A DNA stretch of 64,000 bases from Anthoceros angustus (GCA_010909165.1 VJWM01000179.1:404311-468310), one strand, 5' to 3'. Positions 47,603 through 60,415 are shown, counted from the stretch's first letter. The notes: generated from the sequence alone by a model not told the origin. Made by a program: numbers and translations.

Positions 47603-48770
47603 TCAAGTATCTAAAGACTCTTTTAATGCTTGTCCGAGGCTCTTGGGGTTCTCCGAGAACTGTGAGAGAGCGCTAGTAGCAAAGGCAACTTCCATACGAG
47701 TAGTGTTTTTGCATATATGAGCTTTCCAAACTCTATAAGGTACGGCTAACATCCTTTCCTTCTCTCTGTTGTTTGTGGGGACATTTAAACTTAGCTTGAT
47801 TCCACTTGGTAGGGGTGTAGCGGTGGCTTTGCATCCTTCAAACCTAGGCTCGCACTTTCGGTATGTATCTTGGTTGTGAGAGTGTGATAACCTGCGTTTC
47901 GTGAACATGTATACCAAGACAACTCTGAAGATCACCAAGGCTGGACATCTTAAACTTAGTTGCAAGCGGTCGAATCTTTTGATAAAACTGCATCGTTACT
48001 TGACAAGATCGGTCATCTACATAGGCGCTAGGTAACGACGATGTCACCTTTCTTGTAGATGTACAGCTACCATCCTCGGCTTTTGGTGAAACCTAATACT
48101 AAAAGCTCAGATCAAGTTCTGCTTCCAAGCCATTGCAGCTTCAACCCGTCAAAGTCTTGATAAGTTTACATACATAATCCTCCTTTCCTTTGACTACATA
48201 ACGAGGTGCGCATGTATATTTCATGTCAAGCTTGCCATTCAAGAATCTTTGTTTGACATCAAACATTTGCAGTTCATAGTCCTTGTAGGCTGATATTGCA
48301 CATAATGCTCGTATGGTTGGCAGTTTCACAACTGGAGCGAATGTCTCCAAATAGTCCACGCCTGGAACTTGTGAAAATCCACGAGCCACTAGTCTTGCCT
48401 TGTACCTATCGAAGGTACCATCAGCCTTGACTTTCAATTTGAAGACCCACTTACAAGACACCATTTTTCTGCCAGGAGGTAATTTTGACAACTCCCATGT
48501 GCTGTTCTCAATCAATGAGTCATATTCTGATTTTATAGCTTTCTCCCACTCCTTGTGATCAGGTCTGCTCAAAGCCTCGGCATAAGACTGTGGTTCTACA
48601 GGGTCGAGGTTAGTAGCAGCATATGCTTTCACATGTGAAGAGGAAATACGATAATCAGGGGCACGATAATAATCAGGAGGTCGACGTTCTCGAGTAGGGT
48701 AACGTCGAGCAAGCTCGCTCGAGTTCTTGTTCAAGTTCGGTTCAAACATAATCTTCTTCCTCGGTTGCAT
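47603..48770 (-). pseudogene. copia reverse transcriptase, broken
   Basis: Minus-strand frames carry the copia [59 protein letters not shown] and ETFAPVVKL (48141-48770). They continue with the catalytic AYVDD (48012-48026), ATKFKMSSLGDLQSCLGIHV (47844-48047), and the tail with TATPLPSGIKLS (47603-47965). The YVDD catalytic pair is intact. Short losses between FLNGKLDM and GKEDYVCKLIKTL break the frame. This enzyme would copy element RNA into DNA. Confidence 0.8.
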
Positions 48771-48780
48771 TCGATCGGCT

Positions 48781-49839
48781 TCACATCGTCAGTTGCATCG
48801 GCTTGATCCGTTGAGGAATGTGATCCTGTACATCTGGCAGTGGCATGTCAAGTGGAATTTCAGGTTCAGGTTCTTCTTCAAACACTGCCTGATTTTCCCC
48901 TCCTGCAGGAACATTTTCATCAACAGGAGCCTGAGGACCATGATCAGTCAGATCATAATGAGAAAGCTCAAGACTATCCTCAGCGTCATCAGGAGCATGA
49001 ACATGTGCTCCCACTGAAGCCCAAGTCTTTGTTTCATCGAAGGTAACACTTCGAGCATAAATGACCTTGTTAGAAGGAACATCATATAGTTTATATGCTT
49101 TTATCCCTTCCGTGTATCCCAACATGAGCAGCCTGCGGGCCTTAGCTGAAAGCTTGGTTCGCTTCTGTCCAGGTATGAAGGCATATGCAAGGCAGCCAAA
49201 CGTCCTCAAGTGCTGGATGGATGGCTTTACCTGAAAGCTTCATAAGGAGTTTTGCCTTCTTGTGTGGTGGGTAACTGTTAGAAAGGTTGAGGTCATCAAA
49301 GCCTCGCCCAGAAGGTAAGGCTTGAGCATCATGCAGAATGAGGAGACCATCTCCTGCAGTGAGATTCAACTCGCCACTCCATTCTGGGAGTGTATACCGA
49401 GTTGACGTCCAATGCCTTCATCTTTACAGGCTGCTGGAATTCATTAGAGGTGAATTCCCGCCATTGTCGATCTTAGTGTCTTGAGTGCTTTCTCCAACGT
49501 TTGATGTATTCCTTGAAATAGGAGAAACATTCGCTCTTGTTCTTGGGATGTAGGTGGTGACAAATCTACTTTTGTCATCAGCGTTAAGAAATAACGCCCA
49601 CCACCTATGGACGCTTGAGATAAGGGTCCACACAAATCAGTATGTACAAGCTCAAGTACATCAGAAGCACGGTGAGGTGCTTTGTTCTTGAAGGCAGCTT
49701 GGTGTTTCTTCGACAAAACACAAGCCTCACATAAGGGTATAGGAGTCAAGGGGCCAATAGGTCCATCTTGATACAGGTCACTCATAGCCAATTTTTGTAG
49801 CTTTGCCATGTGAGGATGACCTAGGCGTGCATGCCACAA
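48781..49839 (-). pseudogene. copia integrase, broken
   Basis: The upstream piece (49444-49839) has the HHCC zinc-binding motif: HARLGHPH, then CEACVLSKKH, followed by VHTDLCGPLS with the first catalytic Asp, then RYFLTLMTK. The downstream piece (48781-49209) holds the C-terminal GKKxF-like region, MRTFGCLAYAFIPGQKRTKL and KARRLLMLGYTEGIKAYKLY, then an acidic linker leading to reverse transcriptase. At least two frame changes separate the pieces. Confidence 0.75.
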
Positions 49840-52220
49840 CTGAGCCTTTGCTGTTTGTTGTGCAGATGCAAGGGAGACGTCTTGTGTCAGGTGGGACTCT
49901 GCTACTCACAAATGGAGAGACAGATCATGGTCCAAGACCCATGCGCAAGTACCTTTCTAGGGTCAAATGCATCTATGATTCGCAACTGTTCTTGTGAACA
50001 CGACATGGTATTATTGCGGCATTCAATCTTCTAACGAGATCGTGTTTCTAGTCATCTCGGGCACATGGTAGACATCTTCTAACTTGAGTGTGTTTCCGGT
50101 GGAACTATTAACTCAAGCGTGCCACGACCAGTGAGACTAGAGACCTATCGTCCCCAAGGTAAACATATTGATCGGCGATCAGCGTTTTAAATTCATTCCT
50201 ATCAAAGCATATGTGCGGTGCACCGATTCTAAGAACCATTCTGTTGGTTTGATTCACTTTGGAGGAAAGACAAGTGGGAAGCGACAATGGACTAGCAAAC
50301 TCCCTAGTCCCAACAGAGCGATGGGGTATTAACCTTTTACCACAACATTTGATTGAGCTGGTTCCTCCTTGCGAGGAACTCCACGCTTTTGCACTCTTTT
50401 TCCCAATGGCTGTGACTTGCAGTTGTTCACAGCTTCTTTATTTTCTTCCGGGTGAGGATCCGCCGAGCTACCTCCCACGAAGAGTTTCCACCACCTCCTT
50501 TGGAGAAGGGCTTCTTCCTCCTCGTCCTTGTTGTGAGGTGTCACAGGCTGTTGTTTCCACCTTTCTTATGGTTGGTCCTGCTGGCTTCTTCTTGCATGGA
50601 ACTCACGATGTGAGAAGCTCATTTCGGGCATCTCTATGCCTTGCTTTTAGCTAACAACGTAGCTTGTGTTTGAGCAATGTGTGAAGTCACGAAATGTGAC
50701 CATGACTGAAGCGAAAGAAGGAGCCTCATCACCATCTCATCATCTCCAATGGCAACTTTGGAGGCAAGCCGTGAGGCTAGGGTCCTAAGGTACTCACGTG
50801 TTTCTCCACCGAGTCACCGTCCTTCATCCTTAGGTTCGAAAATTCCTTAGAGTCATTGCGCTTACCATGTTCGCTGCGAGTTCCTTTAGGCGATTCATGA
50901 TTTCGGCCAAGTATTCACCTCATGCGCCTCAACATCTCGGTTGTCGAGCCTGCGTATGAGGTATTTGGCTCCGTTGTCCTTAGCTAACCATTCTTCCTCT
51001 CCAAGATCCTCGTCTGGTTTCACTACTTTTCCAAGAGCATGTTTGAGGAGGCCTCTCATTTCGAGAACGCTCCATTCTTATAAGCCGATGTCAAAGTCAT
51101 TTCATGAACTGTCCTTCTCCTTGAAGGACTCACGCTTCAAAATTATGTGTAGAGGATGTTTCACCCATTTTGGGTTTGAACTCCTAAGAGTTTGTCCTCT
51201 GATTGAAGCTTTCTAATGTGTCCATCCATTCCTTTTGTTGGTTTTGTGGTTTTGAGCTCTGCGTGCGGCTATGGTTTGTTCCCAAAGCGCTATGCGACTA
51301 TCTTAGAGTTTCTCATCTCAAACTTATTGAATGTAAGTGGAGCATGAAGGGCAAGAGTTAGGTGTATCAAACTTCCTTTCATGCTTAGTTTTACTTACGT
51401 GCTTGCATCTTCATGCCTCGAATCTTTGGGTTGGCCAACAACTGGTTTTGAACATTACAAGCTTGTAATCTAAGTGTGTTAACTCTTTCAAATCCTGAGA
51501 TCAATGCGCGACATGACCACGAAATCCGACATCTGCCAACATTGTTAGCCTCAAGACGCTGAACAATTGTGTTTACACCTCTGATTGTACAACGCTGTTG
51601 TGAGGAAGCGCGTTGGTGTATGTTCTCGGTGGCGATGTTGCACCGCTGTCAATTGAATGTCAAGCTCTGGGAGCACAATTAGTGTGTTGAAGGCTCCTGC
51701 AATGTGTCTCCTTGTGCTTGATTTGGGCAAGTTGCTCCACAGGATGCGCCCATGTAATTGATGTGCCAGGGTTTGTCTCTCGGCATTTCTGCGTCGATCC
51801 TGCCTTGGATTTGGATTGTTCCTCCTAGGATTCACCTGGGGATTATGGTAGATATAATTTTCCATGGCTATGTGCCACGATTGTATATACAATGCAGAAT
51901 TCCTGCATTTTCTGTTTTCTTTATATGATTTTTACATATAATTCTGCCCACCAGGCAGCTGCTCTAGTGTGCCTCCATTGAATTGCTAAAGTAGCAACTC
52001 AATCTGGAAGTGCGCTAGACTATCTGCCTGATCTTGCAGAATTTATATGAATTTATCAAAATAAAAATAGAAATAAAACAAGAATGCACCCATTCTTTTT
52101 CTATCTTATGTTTCTTGATTTTAACTTATTTATAAAACAAGAAAACAATCAAAGAAAGCATTGTGCATATTCTCTGATGCACAATTTCAATGTGCATTCA
52201 TTTGAATGCAACCTACACTA
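49840..52220 (-). pseudogene. copia gag and 5' untranslated region, degenerate
   Basis: By position this is gag-protease and leader of the younger copia element on the minus strand. No CCHC knuckle or protease motif is cleanly readable. Frames such as 50329-50544 (DEEEEALLQRRWWK, then charged residues) fit a gag tail. The last ~700 bp before the primer site is AT-rich leader. Confidence 0.4.
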
Positions 52221-52237
52221 GGTTGGCTCTGATACCA
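52221..52237 (-). promoter_or_regulatory. primer-binding site, initiator tRNA-Met type
   Basis: The minus strand reads TGGTATCAGAGCCAACC directly inside the 5' LTR. TGGTATCAGAGC is the standard plant copia primer site. Confidence 0.9.
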
Positions 52238-52496
52238 TGAAGATTTTATGGACTAATGTAGATCAATTAAACATTATAGAATAATTACATTGTTGGATCA
52301 AGAAAGAAGTAAGTTGCTTATGCATGAAAAGACAACTAAAACTAAATTTAATGAAACGTTGTATCTATTCACTTAGAGACGTAACCCTAATGAAACGACA
52401 CCATATCTAGTAAACCCTAGCTTATCATATCTTGGTGATATATGGATAACTTAAACCCCTAAACCCTAACTATGATATCAACATTGTATATCATTA
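52238..52496 (-). repeat. 5' LTR of the younger copia element
   Basis: 259-bp copy, followed by the TATAT target duplication at 52497-52501. Differences from the other LTR: one missing G in the GAAA(G)CG tract and one A/G change in CTTGGT(A/G)ATA. Confidence 0.9.
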
Positions 52497-52501
52497 TATA
52501 T

Positions 52502-52620
52502 GCCTCCAGAAGAGAATCCAGCAAATATATTAACGAAAGCCCTTTCAAAAGAGCTTTAAGCATGTCAAAGGTCTGGGGTTAGGAGAGTTTGGAACTTTCC
52601 TATCTAACCCCAACTAGCCT
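52502..52620 (+). pseudogene. older copia element, RNase H tail (right part)
   Basis: The plus strand continues the interrupted protein with PPEENPANILTKALSKEL, the conserved end of copia RNase H, then a stop. It is separated from its other half at 45750 by the nested element. Confidence 0.8.
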
Positions 52621-55575
52621 ACATGCCCTGCTACCTAATCCCAGCTCAGATTTTGGCTATCAGTCTCTGAGGACTCTTCCTTCATATTCTCTGAGTTGTT
52701 GGGACTAGTGGAGGCCTTTGTAGCATTAGAGTCCTCATTGGACATGTAATCTTCAGGAGGAACAACATCCTCCTCAATTCTCTAGACAGACCCTACAACC
52801 AAGACAAATCAAAACAATTAGATAGCTTTAGAGCAAGTGGAAGTAGGAGCAGACACAAAGGAGAACTCAGGTCACTTATTATAGCGGTTGATGACGTGAC
52901 CAGGGAACTCTCCACCACAGCAATCTCAGCAATTATGTCCTCGCGCCTAGCCCTCAACACCTCCCGCATTGTGCTAGGAGAGCGTCCACGCTTCTTGGGC
53001 GGTTCTGAGCTTCTCGTAGTAGCATTCACAACCGATCCCTTGCAAGCAGAAGAGGCATAGCTGTCTCTCAACATAGGGATTTGTCTCCCAACCCCATTTT
53101 GGCTAACCATCTAGAAATCGCATGTTTCATTTCACTTTGTTTTCGTGGATTGCATCAAGCGAGGCTTTCATTACTCTAGGACAATCATCTATCTCTTTAT
53201 TTTCTTGCTTCTACATGCAAAACATTCCACAGTGAAACATTGTCGCTCTTCAAAAGGTTGTGCCATAGAAACCAACATTATACATGTCAAATTTTGGAAA
53301 ATGTAGCTCATCTAGAAACCAAGGCCCATGCATCTATACGTGCATCAAACTCAAATGAGCCGGACATTTGGCACACCAATCGAAAAGATCCAGCTGCAAG
53401 TCATCGGTAGGGGCACATAGAGTAAGGCCGAAAAGGTTTTACATGTTGTATACAAATCGAATGTGAGAACATAACGTCAACCAACAAATGATTTTCAAAA
53501 ATAATATTCATGACTTTACGCTTAGATACCGAGATGATTTACAAGTTTTTCAAACCACTAAAAATGAACACCTCATCCAGGTCTTGATGCTAAGCTTATG
53601 AGTTCTTACAAAGTTTTCAAAGCACCAAAAACAAGCAAACCAGAGTCCGCCAAGAGTGCTTAACCCTAGAGTTCTTATGCCACTTGGTCTATCTACACCT
53701 TTACCAAGCAAATGCTAGATAGAAACAAACACATACATTTACCTGCGGACGTCTTGGCATCCACTCCACCACTTCCATCGTGCTAGATGCCCCAAGATTG
53801 GGGTCTCGGAAAGGCACCGGATGTCGGCGAGCTTTAGCAGACTCGCGCCAATGTGCCAAACATCCGTGCGCATTGCCATTCTCCTCTGCTTTTTGACTCT
53901 AACAATGGATCCCGGTGTGTACTCACAATGCTCCGGAGGTCAGTGGTACTTTCTAGAGTCATAGTTTGTTCCTCGAGATGGCCATAATCGAGGTATCGTT
54001 ATTGTTCTCTCTCACAATTCGTTTGGACGTCCGTAGCGGTTGCTCTTTCATCTTGCGAGTTGCTTCTTTTGCGTGAAGGTGAAATCTACGAACCTTCTTC
54101 GGCTTAAACCCTATTAGCATAAGTGTTTGCGAGAAAATAACATGGTCAATGTCTTTCAGTACTTGTCTAAAGAGTGGTTTTCCTTAAGACGATGCATTTT
54201 GGTCCGTTTTCAGGGGTCATTTTCTGGTCTTTAAGGACCCCAACCTCTTTAATGGAGAATAACCCCTATCCAGAGAGACACTGTTTAGCCGCCTTCCTCA
54301 GAAGGTGGCCGAGGCTGTCTCGTGCTGGCTAGCGGGGGTTCGCATCCTCAGAGGAGGACGACATCTTGATCAGGTTATGCTCTACAAGCTCTCTTCCAAT
54401 TGCGCCGCGTGAGGGAAGAAGAGGAATATGGCGCTGCGTGATGGGGTGGTTTTTCAGCGCGCTTGAAAGGTCGATCCAACACGCAATGGCGTCCGTAGCC
54501 TAACCTAGAGGTCGCATGACTGGTATGGGCTCCAAGGCGAGCTGCGAGAGCTTCAAAAGCAGCGTGCGGAAGAGATGGGAAGATGGTGGCAAGGCAGAGG
54601 TCGAGGAGGAGGCCAAGGGAGCAGCATTCATCCCGTTTCGGTTTTGGGCAGTAGATGCATGCATGCAACATTGCGCCACAGCTGGAATGCAGTTATGGCT
54701 GCAGTTGTTGCTTTTGCTGCGGCTGCAACAAAGCATCCTAAGGTGCTAAAGGGACCCATTACAATACAAAAACCAAACTGCAAGAAGGGCAAAACAATGC
54801 TTTTTCTTTAGATTGTGTTTATGGAACAAGGCCCTTCGACAGAGTCTTTGTGTCTTTGGGTTTTCACCCAGTTTCTCACTCATGGATTTCGTTTCTTGCT
54901 TGCTACTCATGCTTCCATCGATCACTGCCATTTGCTGCTCATAATCGATCACACGCCGTTTTTTGCTGCTAAAGAGAGATTTACGTTGTCTAGGAAAAAC
55001 GGCTTATTCCGCTATTTTGGGCTTTTATGCAAAACAAACCAATTTTTCTTGTAAAAACAGGCCAAAACAGAGATACAACAAAATCATGGCCTACATGCTG
55101 GGATCCGACCGCCAACTCGATCCGATGGGAGCGATGGAAGTCAAGAAAACTACATTTTATTGTCATGATAAACTTGTATTACTTTACCTTGTCAAAGTGG
55201 AATCCATTTACCCGGTGGGGTGGTGTATGGTGTGACATGTACTCCAAATAGAGGCGACTTGGACATGTTTTGTGGGATATTTAGCCGCACAAATTTCGTA
55301 CTTCCTCTTGTCCTTCCATCATGTTGAGCTCATGTGTGTCGTCAAGTGCATATATGCCGTTTGAATGTAATCCAAGGTTACGACCTCTTATTCAACACAC
55401 AAATCCTCACGTAAAAATAAAACCCTCAAGAAATTGTTTAGAGGGAGATCAAAGCATTCGTCCCTTGTCCATACCAACATAAGTATCTCTTGATAAACTG
55501 CCTTGCCCATCTTATTGTCACCTTGAAACCACCTTTCCTTCGCTTCTATCAACAACTGAACTCGAAGCTACAATC
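52621..55575. other. unassigned region
   Basis: No recognised gene. A minus-strand frame at 52793-53110 encodes a basic segment (SEPPKKRGRSPSTMREVLR, then ARREDIIAEIAVVE) that could be the start of an unknown nuclear protein or a transposon product. A plus-strand frame at 54516-54811 is Gly/Arg- then Ala-rich, ending KGPITIQKPNCKKGK; nothing supports expression. Confidence 0.3.
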
Positions 55576-56022
55576 TCAGAGAATAGGCTGGACAATGGGA
55601 CTAGAAAGAGGTGCGCCACTTGTTCGAATTCCTTTCAATGCTGCCACAAACTCCTTTATCAACTCTAGTTTGCCAACTACGACATCAAGATATTCCATCC
55701 TACGATGTGCTGAGTACCCATCCTCAACAGCCCTAGCATCTTTTGGCAGTAACTCTCCTCGCTTTGTAAACCATGAGTACATAGTTCCCCTAGTCAAACG
55801 TTCATATGGACTAACACTCATTCTTGGTTTCTTATGGACTCTCTTCAAGTAGGATATGGCATTTATAAAGCTCTTGTGGGTCTTCATAGCGATGTAATAT
55901 GAAGCTTTAAAGCTTGAACAACCAAGTGTATTTTCCCTCTCCCTACTCTTGCTTTTTTGGAAGTGTTGTCCCCTTCTTGCTTGACCCTTCTCTTCAAGGC
56001 TCGTGTTGATGCATCCATACAA
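55576..56022 (-). CDS. unknown protein fragment with a helix-turn-helix-like segment
   Basis: A 148-codon minus-strand frame reads like real protein. It has a Lys-rich start, then SPYERLTRGTMYSWFTKRG, which resembles the recognition-helix style of transposase DNA-binding domains (R/S-x-T-x-x-x-W-F). After that comes VVVGKLELIKEFVAALKGIR followed by GAPLSSPIVQPIL, possibly a second helical domain. I cannot name the family. A DNA-transposon or transposon-derived regulator is my best guess. The frame ends without a catalytic domain, so it is probably a fragment. Confidence 0.35.
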   Translation of the reverse strand: MYGCINTSLEEKGQARRGQHFQKSKSRERENTLGCSSFKASYYIAMKTHKSFINAISYLKRVHKKPRMSVSPYERLTRGTMYSWFTKRGELLPKDARAVEDGYSAHRRMEYLDVVVGKLELIKEFVAALKGIRTSGAPLSSPIVQPIL

Positions 56023-58959
56023 AAAGAAGCTTGCAATTGGTACTTCTTCGGCCTTCCAATAGCTTTTTTGAGTGGCTTGGGGGCAGAAATTGAAGCATTG
56101 GCAATTGTTGGAAATGCTTTGGTTTCTTAGTCAATTGCTCTCGCTCTTTTTTACACACCTATTTCTGGACATAATCAATGGTTGCTTAGTGTTAGCCATC
56201 TTTGGTAAGCAAGTATGCCCAAGAATGACAATGTTTTGAAGAGACTTAGAAGTAGGTAGTCTTCTAGACCTAAACACTTTGTTGAGTTTTTTTGAATAGT
56301 TTATTAATTTAATTTATACAAATAAGATTTTAAAACTGTAAAATATAAACTAATAATATATAGGTCTTATCTATTGAAGAAAAATAAGGCCCATATAGGT
56401 ATTAAGCACTTAATTTTATCTAATTTAATAAAAATATTATATTTTTAATTAGAAAACTCTAAAATTATTTTGATACATGTTGAAATTTTACCTTCTGTTA
56501 AAAAACCTTTTCGTCGGAGGGGTGCCCAAAACCTTATCCCCCTTGGGGTATAGAGGCCTAGGGTTTTCTATGGACATCCATCTTGCTGGGCACCCATCTA
56601 TTCCCGCATATACAGGCCTAGGGTTTTCTTTGGGCATCCATCCTGCTGGTCGCACATCTATTCTCGTGTCAAGGATGCGCGGCTTCGATGCGTGACTCAA
56701 GGATAGAGCGGAGCTGGCATCCATGGCTGCAACGGGTGCTTGCATTATCTACTTGTAAGAACCCTGCACTTATTTGGAACACTTAATTGGTATGTATACA
56801 TGTCCAATGCGGAGTCCTCAATTGCCGTGTTGGAAAGTTCTGGTTCACGAATATCCAGTCTCTTGGCTCGCTGCTGTCAACAGCCAACTACAGAGATGAA
56901 GCTAGCCTAGGCTGTCTCAAAATTGGAAACATGGAGCCGCAGCCTGGCCCTGGAGTGGATCACAATCCATGGTCAGCAACCCCACTGATACCATTGTACC
57001 GTAGGGTACCCACCTACAAACACCTACCAACACTCTGGCGCCCTTCGGACTGTTTAATCAAAGCTGCTGCTGCATGAGCCGTGCACCCTGATGCTGCTGA
57101 TTGCCACTGGCCCAGAGCCAGCCAGGACTTACGGCGTCTTACGCCACTGGCTGCAAGAGCTGGGGAATGTCACTCGGCTACTACTGCCAATTGACCTCAC
57201 CTACAACTGCAGTACTGGGCGCCGCCCTGTGGGCGGTCTGAAGGCTAGGCCGGCCGATGAGCTGTTTCCGATGCCACTGCTCCCTGTGGGTCCACTGTTC
57301 ATGAATTCGTGCTGCCGCTTCAAAGGACACCAATCTGGCAGCCCCGCGGGGCCGGGCCGGCATCGCGTGCAGCGGCTTCCTTCTGATTGGCCACAATCGC
57401 AGAGGATTCAAGGTGGCCCGGGGGAATCCGGGTCCGGAACTGGTTCCAACTCGCTCGCAAACTTGATTGAATTGCGCCCTGGAGCCTGCAGAAGCATTAA
57501 GTGGGCGGGACCGGAGCCGCCGTGAGGTGGCAGTACCAGCATGCCAGTGACAGAATGTGCACATAAGTGCGAGCGTCGCAATCCGCCCATGCGACGGTGA
57601 AATGCCGTTACGCTTGCAGGTTGGCGTGTGGGACCTGCGAATAACGTCAACTCTCGGCTGCTCGCCAATTTGTGAGCGAGCGCACGCGGGCCATGGGCGA
57701 TAGCAACCTCGTGCTCATCCTGGCATGCCGTTGCCTGGCAGTCTCACTGCCCCGCTTCGCCGGAGTTTCCTCCTTTCAAGTTCTCGGTCGCTTGCGTCCA
57801 GCTAGCATACAAACTTCAGGAGTTGAGAGAATTATGGTAGGCCTGGCCTGGGCCGTGGAGCAGCAGGCCCTAGGTACTTGAAGGGGGCGGCGGGCGGGTG
57901 AGGTGCCGTCGCCTTCACCCAGGGCTTCAGCACACTCCCGGGCCCGGGCAGCTCACTGCAAAATCACAGCTCTCGTCTCAGCGCCTTTCTTTGCCCTCTG
58001 GTAGGACACTTGCGTTGTCGGCCAGCCCAGTGACAAACACCTGGGCTAGGTTTATAAGAATACGAAGTATCCGTGTGCCGAGTATACAGCAATATACTGG
58101 AAGTCGAAAGACTTCCCTCGTTGCTGCTCTCGTGTGCTACGCGCTGATCCAATTGTGGGCTTTGGGATAGCCCAGCCGCAGCGACAGAGCTGGAACCTTT
58201 TCCCCTGATCCTGTCCCTCCAGCACCGGGAAGAATGGTCCTCGTGCCATTCCAAACCGCAAACCACAATCCCCTGCGTATTGGATGTCATCTTAGCCAAA
58301 TCTTCCTGGACCCGATTCAGCACGGTTTGCGGTGGCACCGTAGCCTGCACCGCTCCGAAACACTATGAAAGAGCCGCTTCTTTGCACATTTGGATGGGTC
58401 ATCGGCGGTTGCAATGATCCGACCACTCCAAGCAAAACTTGCTCGATCTTAGTTTTAAATCAAATTCTCCTAAAATAATATTCACATCAGCAATATACAG
58501 TAATTAAAGCTATTTAAATTTTAGGTCTTTTCATATATATATTATATTCGATACATATACATATATAATAAACTTTATTCCTACATGCCAACATAAGAAA
58601 ACTATTTGGAACATATGTAATTTTAGGAACTCTTAGAATGTTGTGTATAATCTTCTCTCGAAAAGATACGTACAAATAGGAGTGTTTTCTTCAAAACCCT
58701 TTTGATTCCGGTCCGCCCATGCGTGAAGCGGCGGTGCACATATCAAAGTGTAGCATACTTGTACACAAGACTTGTACAACCAAACTTGAAAAGTGTCTAC
58801 ATACGACACGCTATTGTATATATTTCCGGTAGCAACTTGTCACGGTATATATGTACTTAGTACATATCATCACCGTAAATCCTTACATGTGAACAACTAA
58901 TATACCTATGTATAGTACTTACAATATGTACATATTTCATTCTCGTTCCCCGCCATCAA
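56023..58959. other. unassigned region
   Basis: AT-rich to about 56480. A ~63-bp direct repeat (GGCCTAGGGTTTTCT, then GGCATCCATCCTGCTGG-like) occurs twice at 56549-56670. A GC-rich stretch at 57060-58350 is open in several frames on both strands (longest plus 57091-57525), none with a familiar motif. AT-rich again after 58430. Confidence 0.3.
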
Positions 58960-59072
58960 AGTGCCGCACTAACGAAAGTACATAGATCTGTCGCACTAGC
59001 GAAAGTACATAAATATGCCGCACTAGCGAAAGTACATAGATCTGCCGCACTAGCGACAGTACATAGATCTGT
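58960..59072. repeat. 27-bp tandem repeat, four units
   Basis: The unit CGCACTAGCGAAAGTACATA plus GATCTGC repeats about four times with small changes. Confidence 0.85.
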
Positions 59073-59289
59073 TTGAAAGTTAGATTGCCTGCGTCTTGTA
59101 CAATTGGATTCAAAAGTACATACATAGGTACAAGTTAGACTTTAGCACAATCATGTTGCCCAAAGGACCAAAGTGTGGCGGCAAGCAAAATTATATACGC
59201 TTAGATTTCACGATTAATTATAGGCCCTCGTGAGACCGGTTAAAAGTACCTACATTGTCTACATGATTGGATTTATGTTTCCGCACAAT

Positions 59290-59420
59290 CCTTTGTCGGA
59301 AAGCCAAGGTTAAGTACATATGAGGCTTTTGCACTATTAGCATTGTTTTCATGATATCACCCGAAAGCCAAGGTTAAGTACATATGAGGCACACTATTAG
59401 CGTTGTTTTCATGATATCTG
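59290..59420. repeat. ~65-70-bp direct duplication
   Basis: GAAAGCCAAGGTTAAGTACA followed by TATGAGGC and CACTATTAGC-TTGTTTTCATGATATC occurs twice in succession, starting at about 59299 and 59364. Confidence 0.8.
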
Positions 59421-59726
59421 CAATTTTTTGTTTCCCCAAATATCGACCATGTAGTCGCTCCTAGTATCAACTTGTCAAGTCAAAAGTGTTAAATAAATTT
59501 GATAAATATATAATAAAAATAAAAGATAAAAACATGATGAAGGCTATATATGTAAGTGTGTAGCATTAGTTTTAATGGTTATGGGACAAGGATGAGCCGG
59601 GGTGTCCGGGGGTGTCCACTTGTCCGTTCTTACATATTTACATATTTCAGGTTAGCGGTACGAGGCGGGTTTCCTGACCTCAGCGCGGCCTCATTGCCAC
59701 GTTCTTAAGAGAGCCAGTTGGCTGCG

Positions 59727-60415
59727 CATTCGTCTCCTCTCCTCTCCTCTCCTCCCCTCGCCTCCCCTAGCTGGGGCTGCCTCGAGCCTCCTCATTGCCG
59801 TCTGCCCAGTTCCGATCTGGTGGTGCCACCATCTGGTGGTGAGCGTGGCAAAGTTCGTGCTTCGCACCTCTGCTCTGTAGCGCGACCTCGTCTCCTCCCT
59901 AGCTGCCCCACTGCCTCGTTGCCGTCTGCCCGGTTCCGCTGTTCCGCTCTGGTGGTGGGTCGCAAAGCTCATTCTTAGCACCTCTGCTCTCTAGAGGCGA
60001 CTTCGTAGACTGCGTAGGTGATCATCATCAAAAGCGACCCTACAACCTTTGATTTTCTGCTGTGCATGACGCTGTTGCGCCTCGGTTGAGGCAAGGAGTG
60101 ACCTGGAAACCTCTCTTCGGAAGAGAGGCTTCCAAAATCTCTCATCTTTCATCAGTAACGCGCGAAAGCTAGTGGTAGCATGTGCCTCCAACTTCCAAAC
60201 TTGACATTGCTGCTGTGTCTGATTGCTGTAGCTGTAGGTAGCTTCTGCTCCTAGCTGGAGCTAAGGATAGATCTGGGCAGCCGCTCTTCACACATTGGTG
60301 GAGAGCTGTTTCTCAGATCCCTGACTCCACAACGTGAATAGCTTGCGAGTGAGAGCTAGCTTGGTCGCCAAGTATGTTCTTACAGTGGGTCTTGCTTGTT
60401 GACAGGTTTGTGACA
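59727..60415 (+). other. upstream region of YUCCA copy B
   Basis: A pyrimidine run of CTCCT repeats (59733-59757) precedes an imperfect tandem duplication of ~125 bp. GCCGTCTGCCC(A/G)GTTCCG and CTCTGGTGGT-type phrases occur at about 59795 and 59919. Such CT-rich tracts are common in plant promoters and leaders. No TATA box was identified. Confidence 0.4.

Larger units (their letters stand above)
45751..52496 (-). mobile_element. younger Ty1-copia LTR retrotransposon, nested insertion
   Basis: LTRs of 260 and 259 bp (45751-46010 and 52238-52496) differ by about one substitution and one single-base indel. They flank a 6.2-kb interior whose pol domains read on the minus strand: integrase, reverse transcriptase, RNase H. 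A TGGTATCAGAGCC primer site (initiator tRNA-Met type, standard for plant copia) adjoins the right LTR and a purine tract adjoins the left one. TATAT target duplications flank it. Removing the insertion and one TATAT restores an in-frame junction (VQLEY-MPPEENP) in the older copia RNase H. The LTR similarity says recent insertion, yet pol is broken by at least six small frame changes. Confidence 0.9.

Noticed and set aside
59727-59978. Coding frame upstream of YUCCA copy B
   Set aside because: It consists of a CT-rich tract and a tandem duplication, typical of leader or promoter sequence, with no protein motif.
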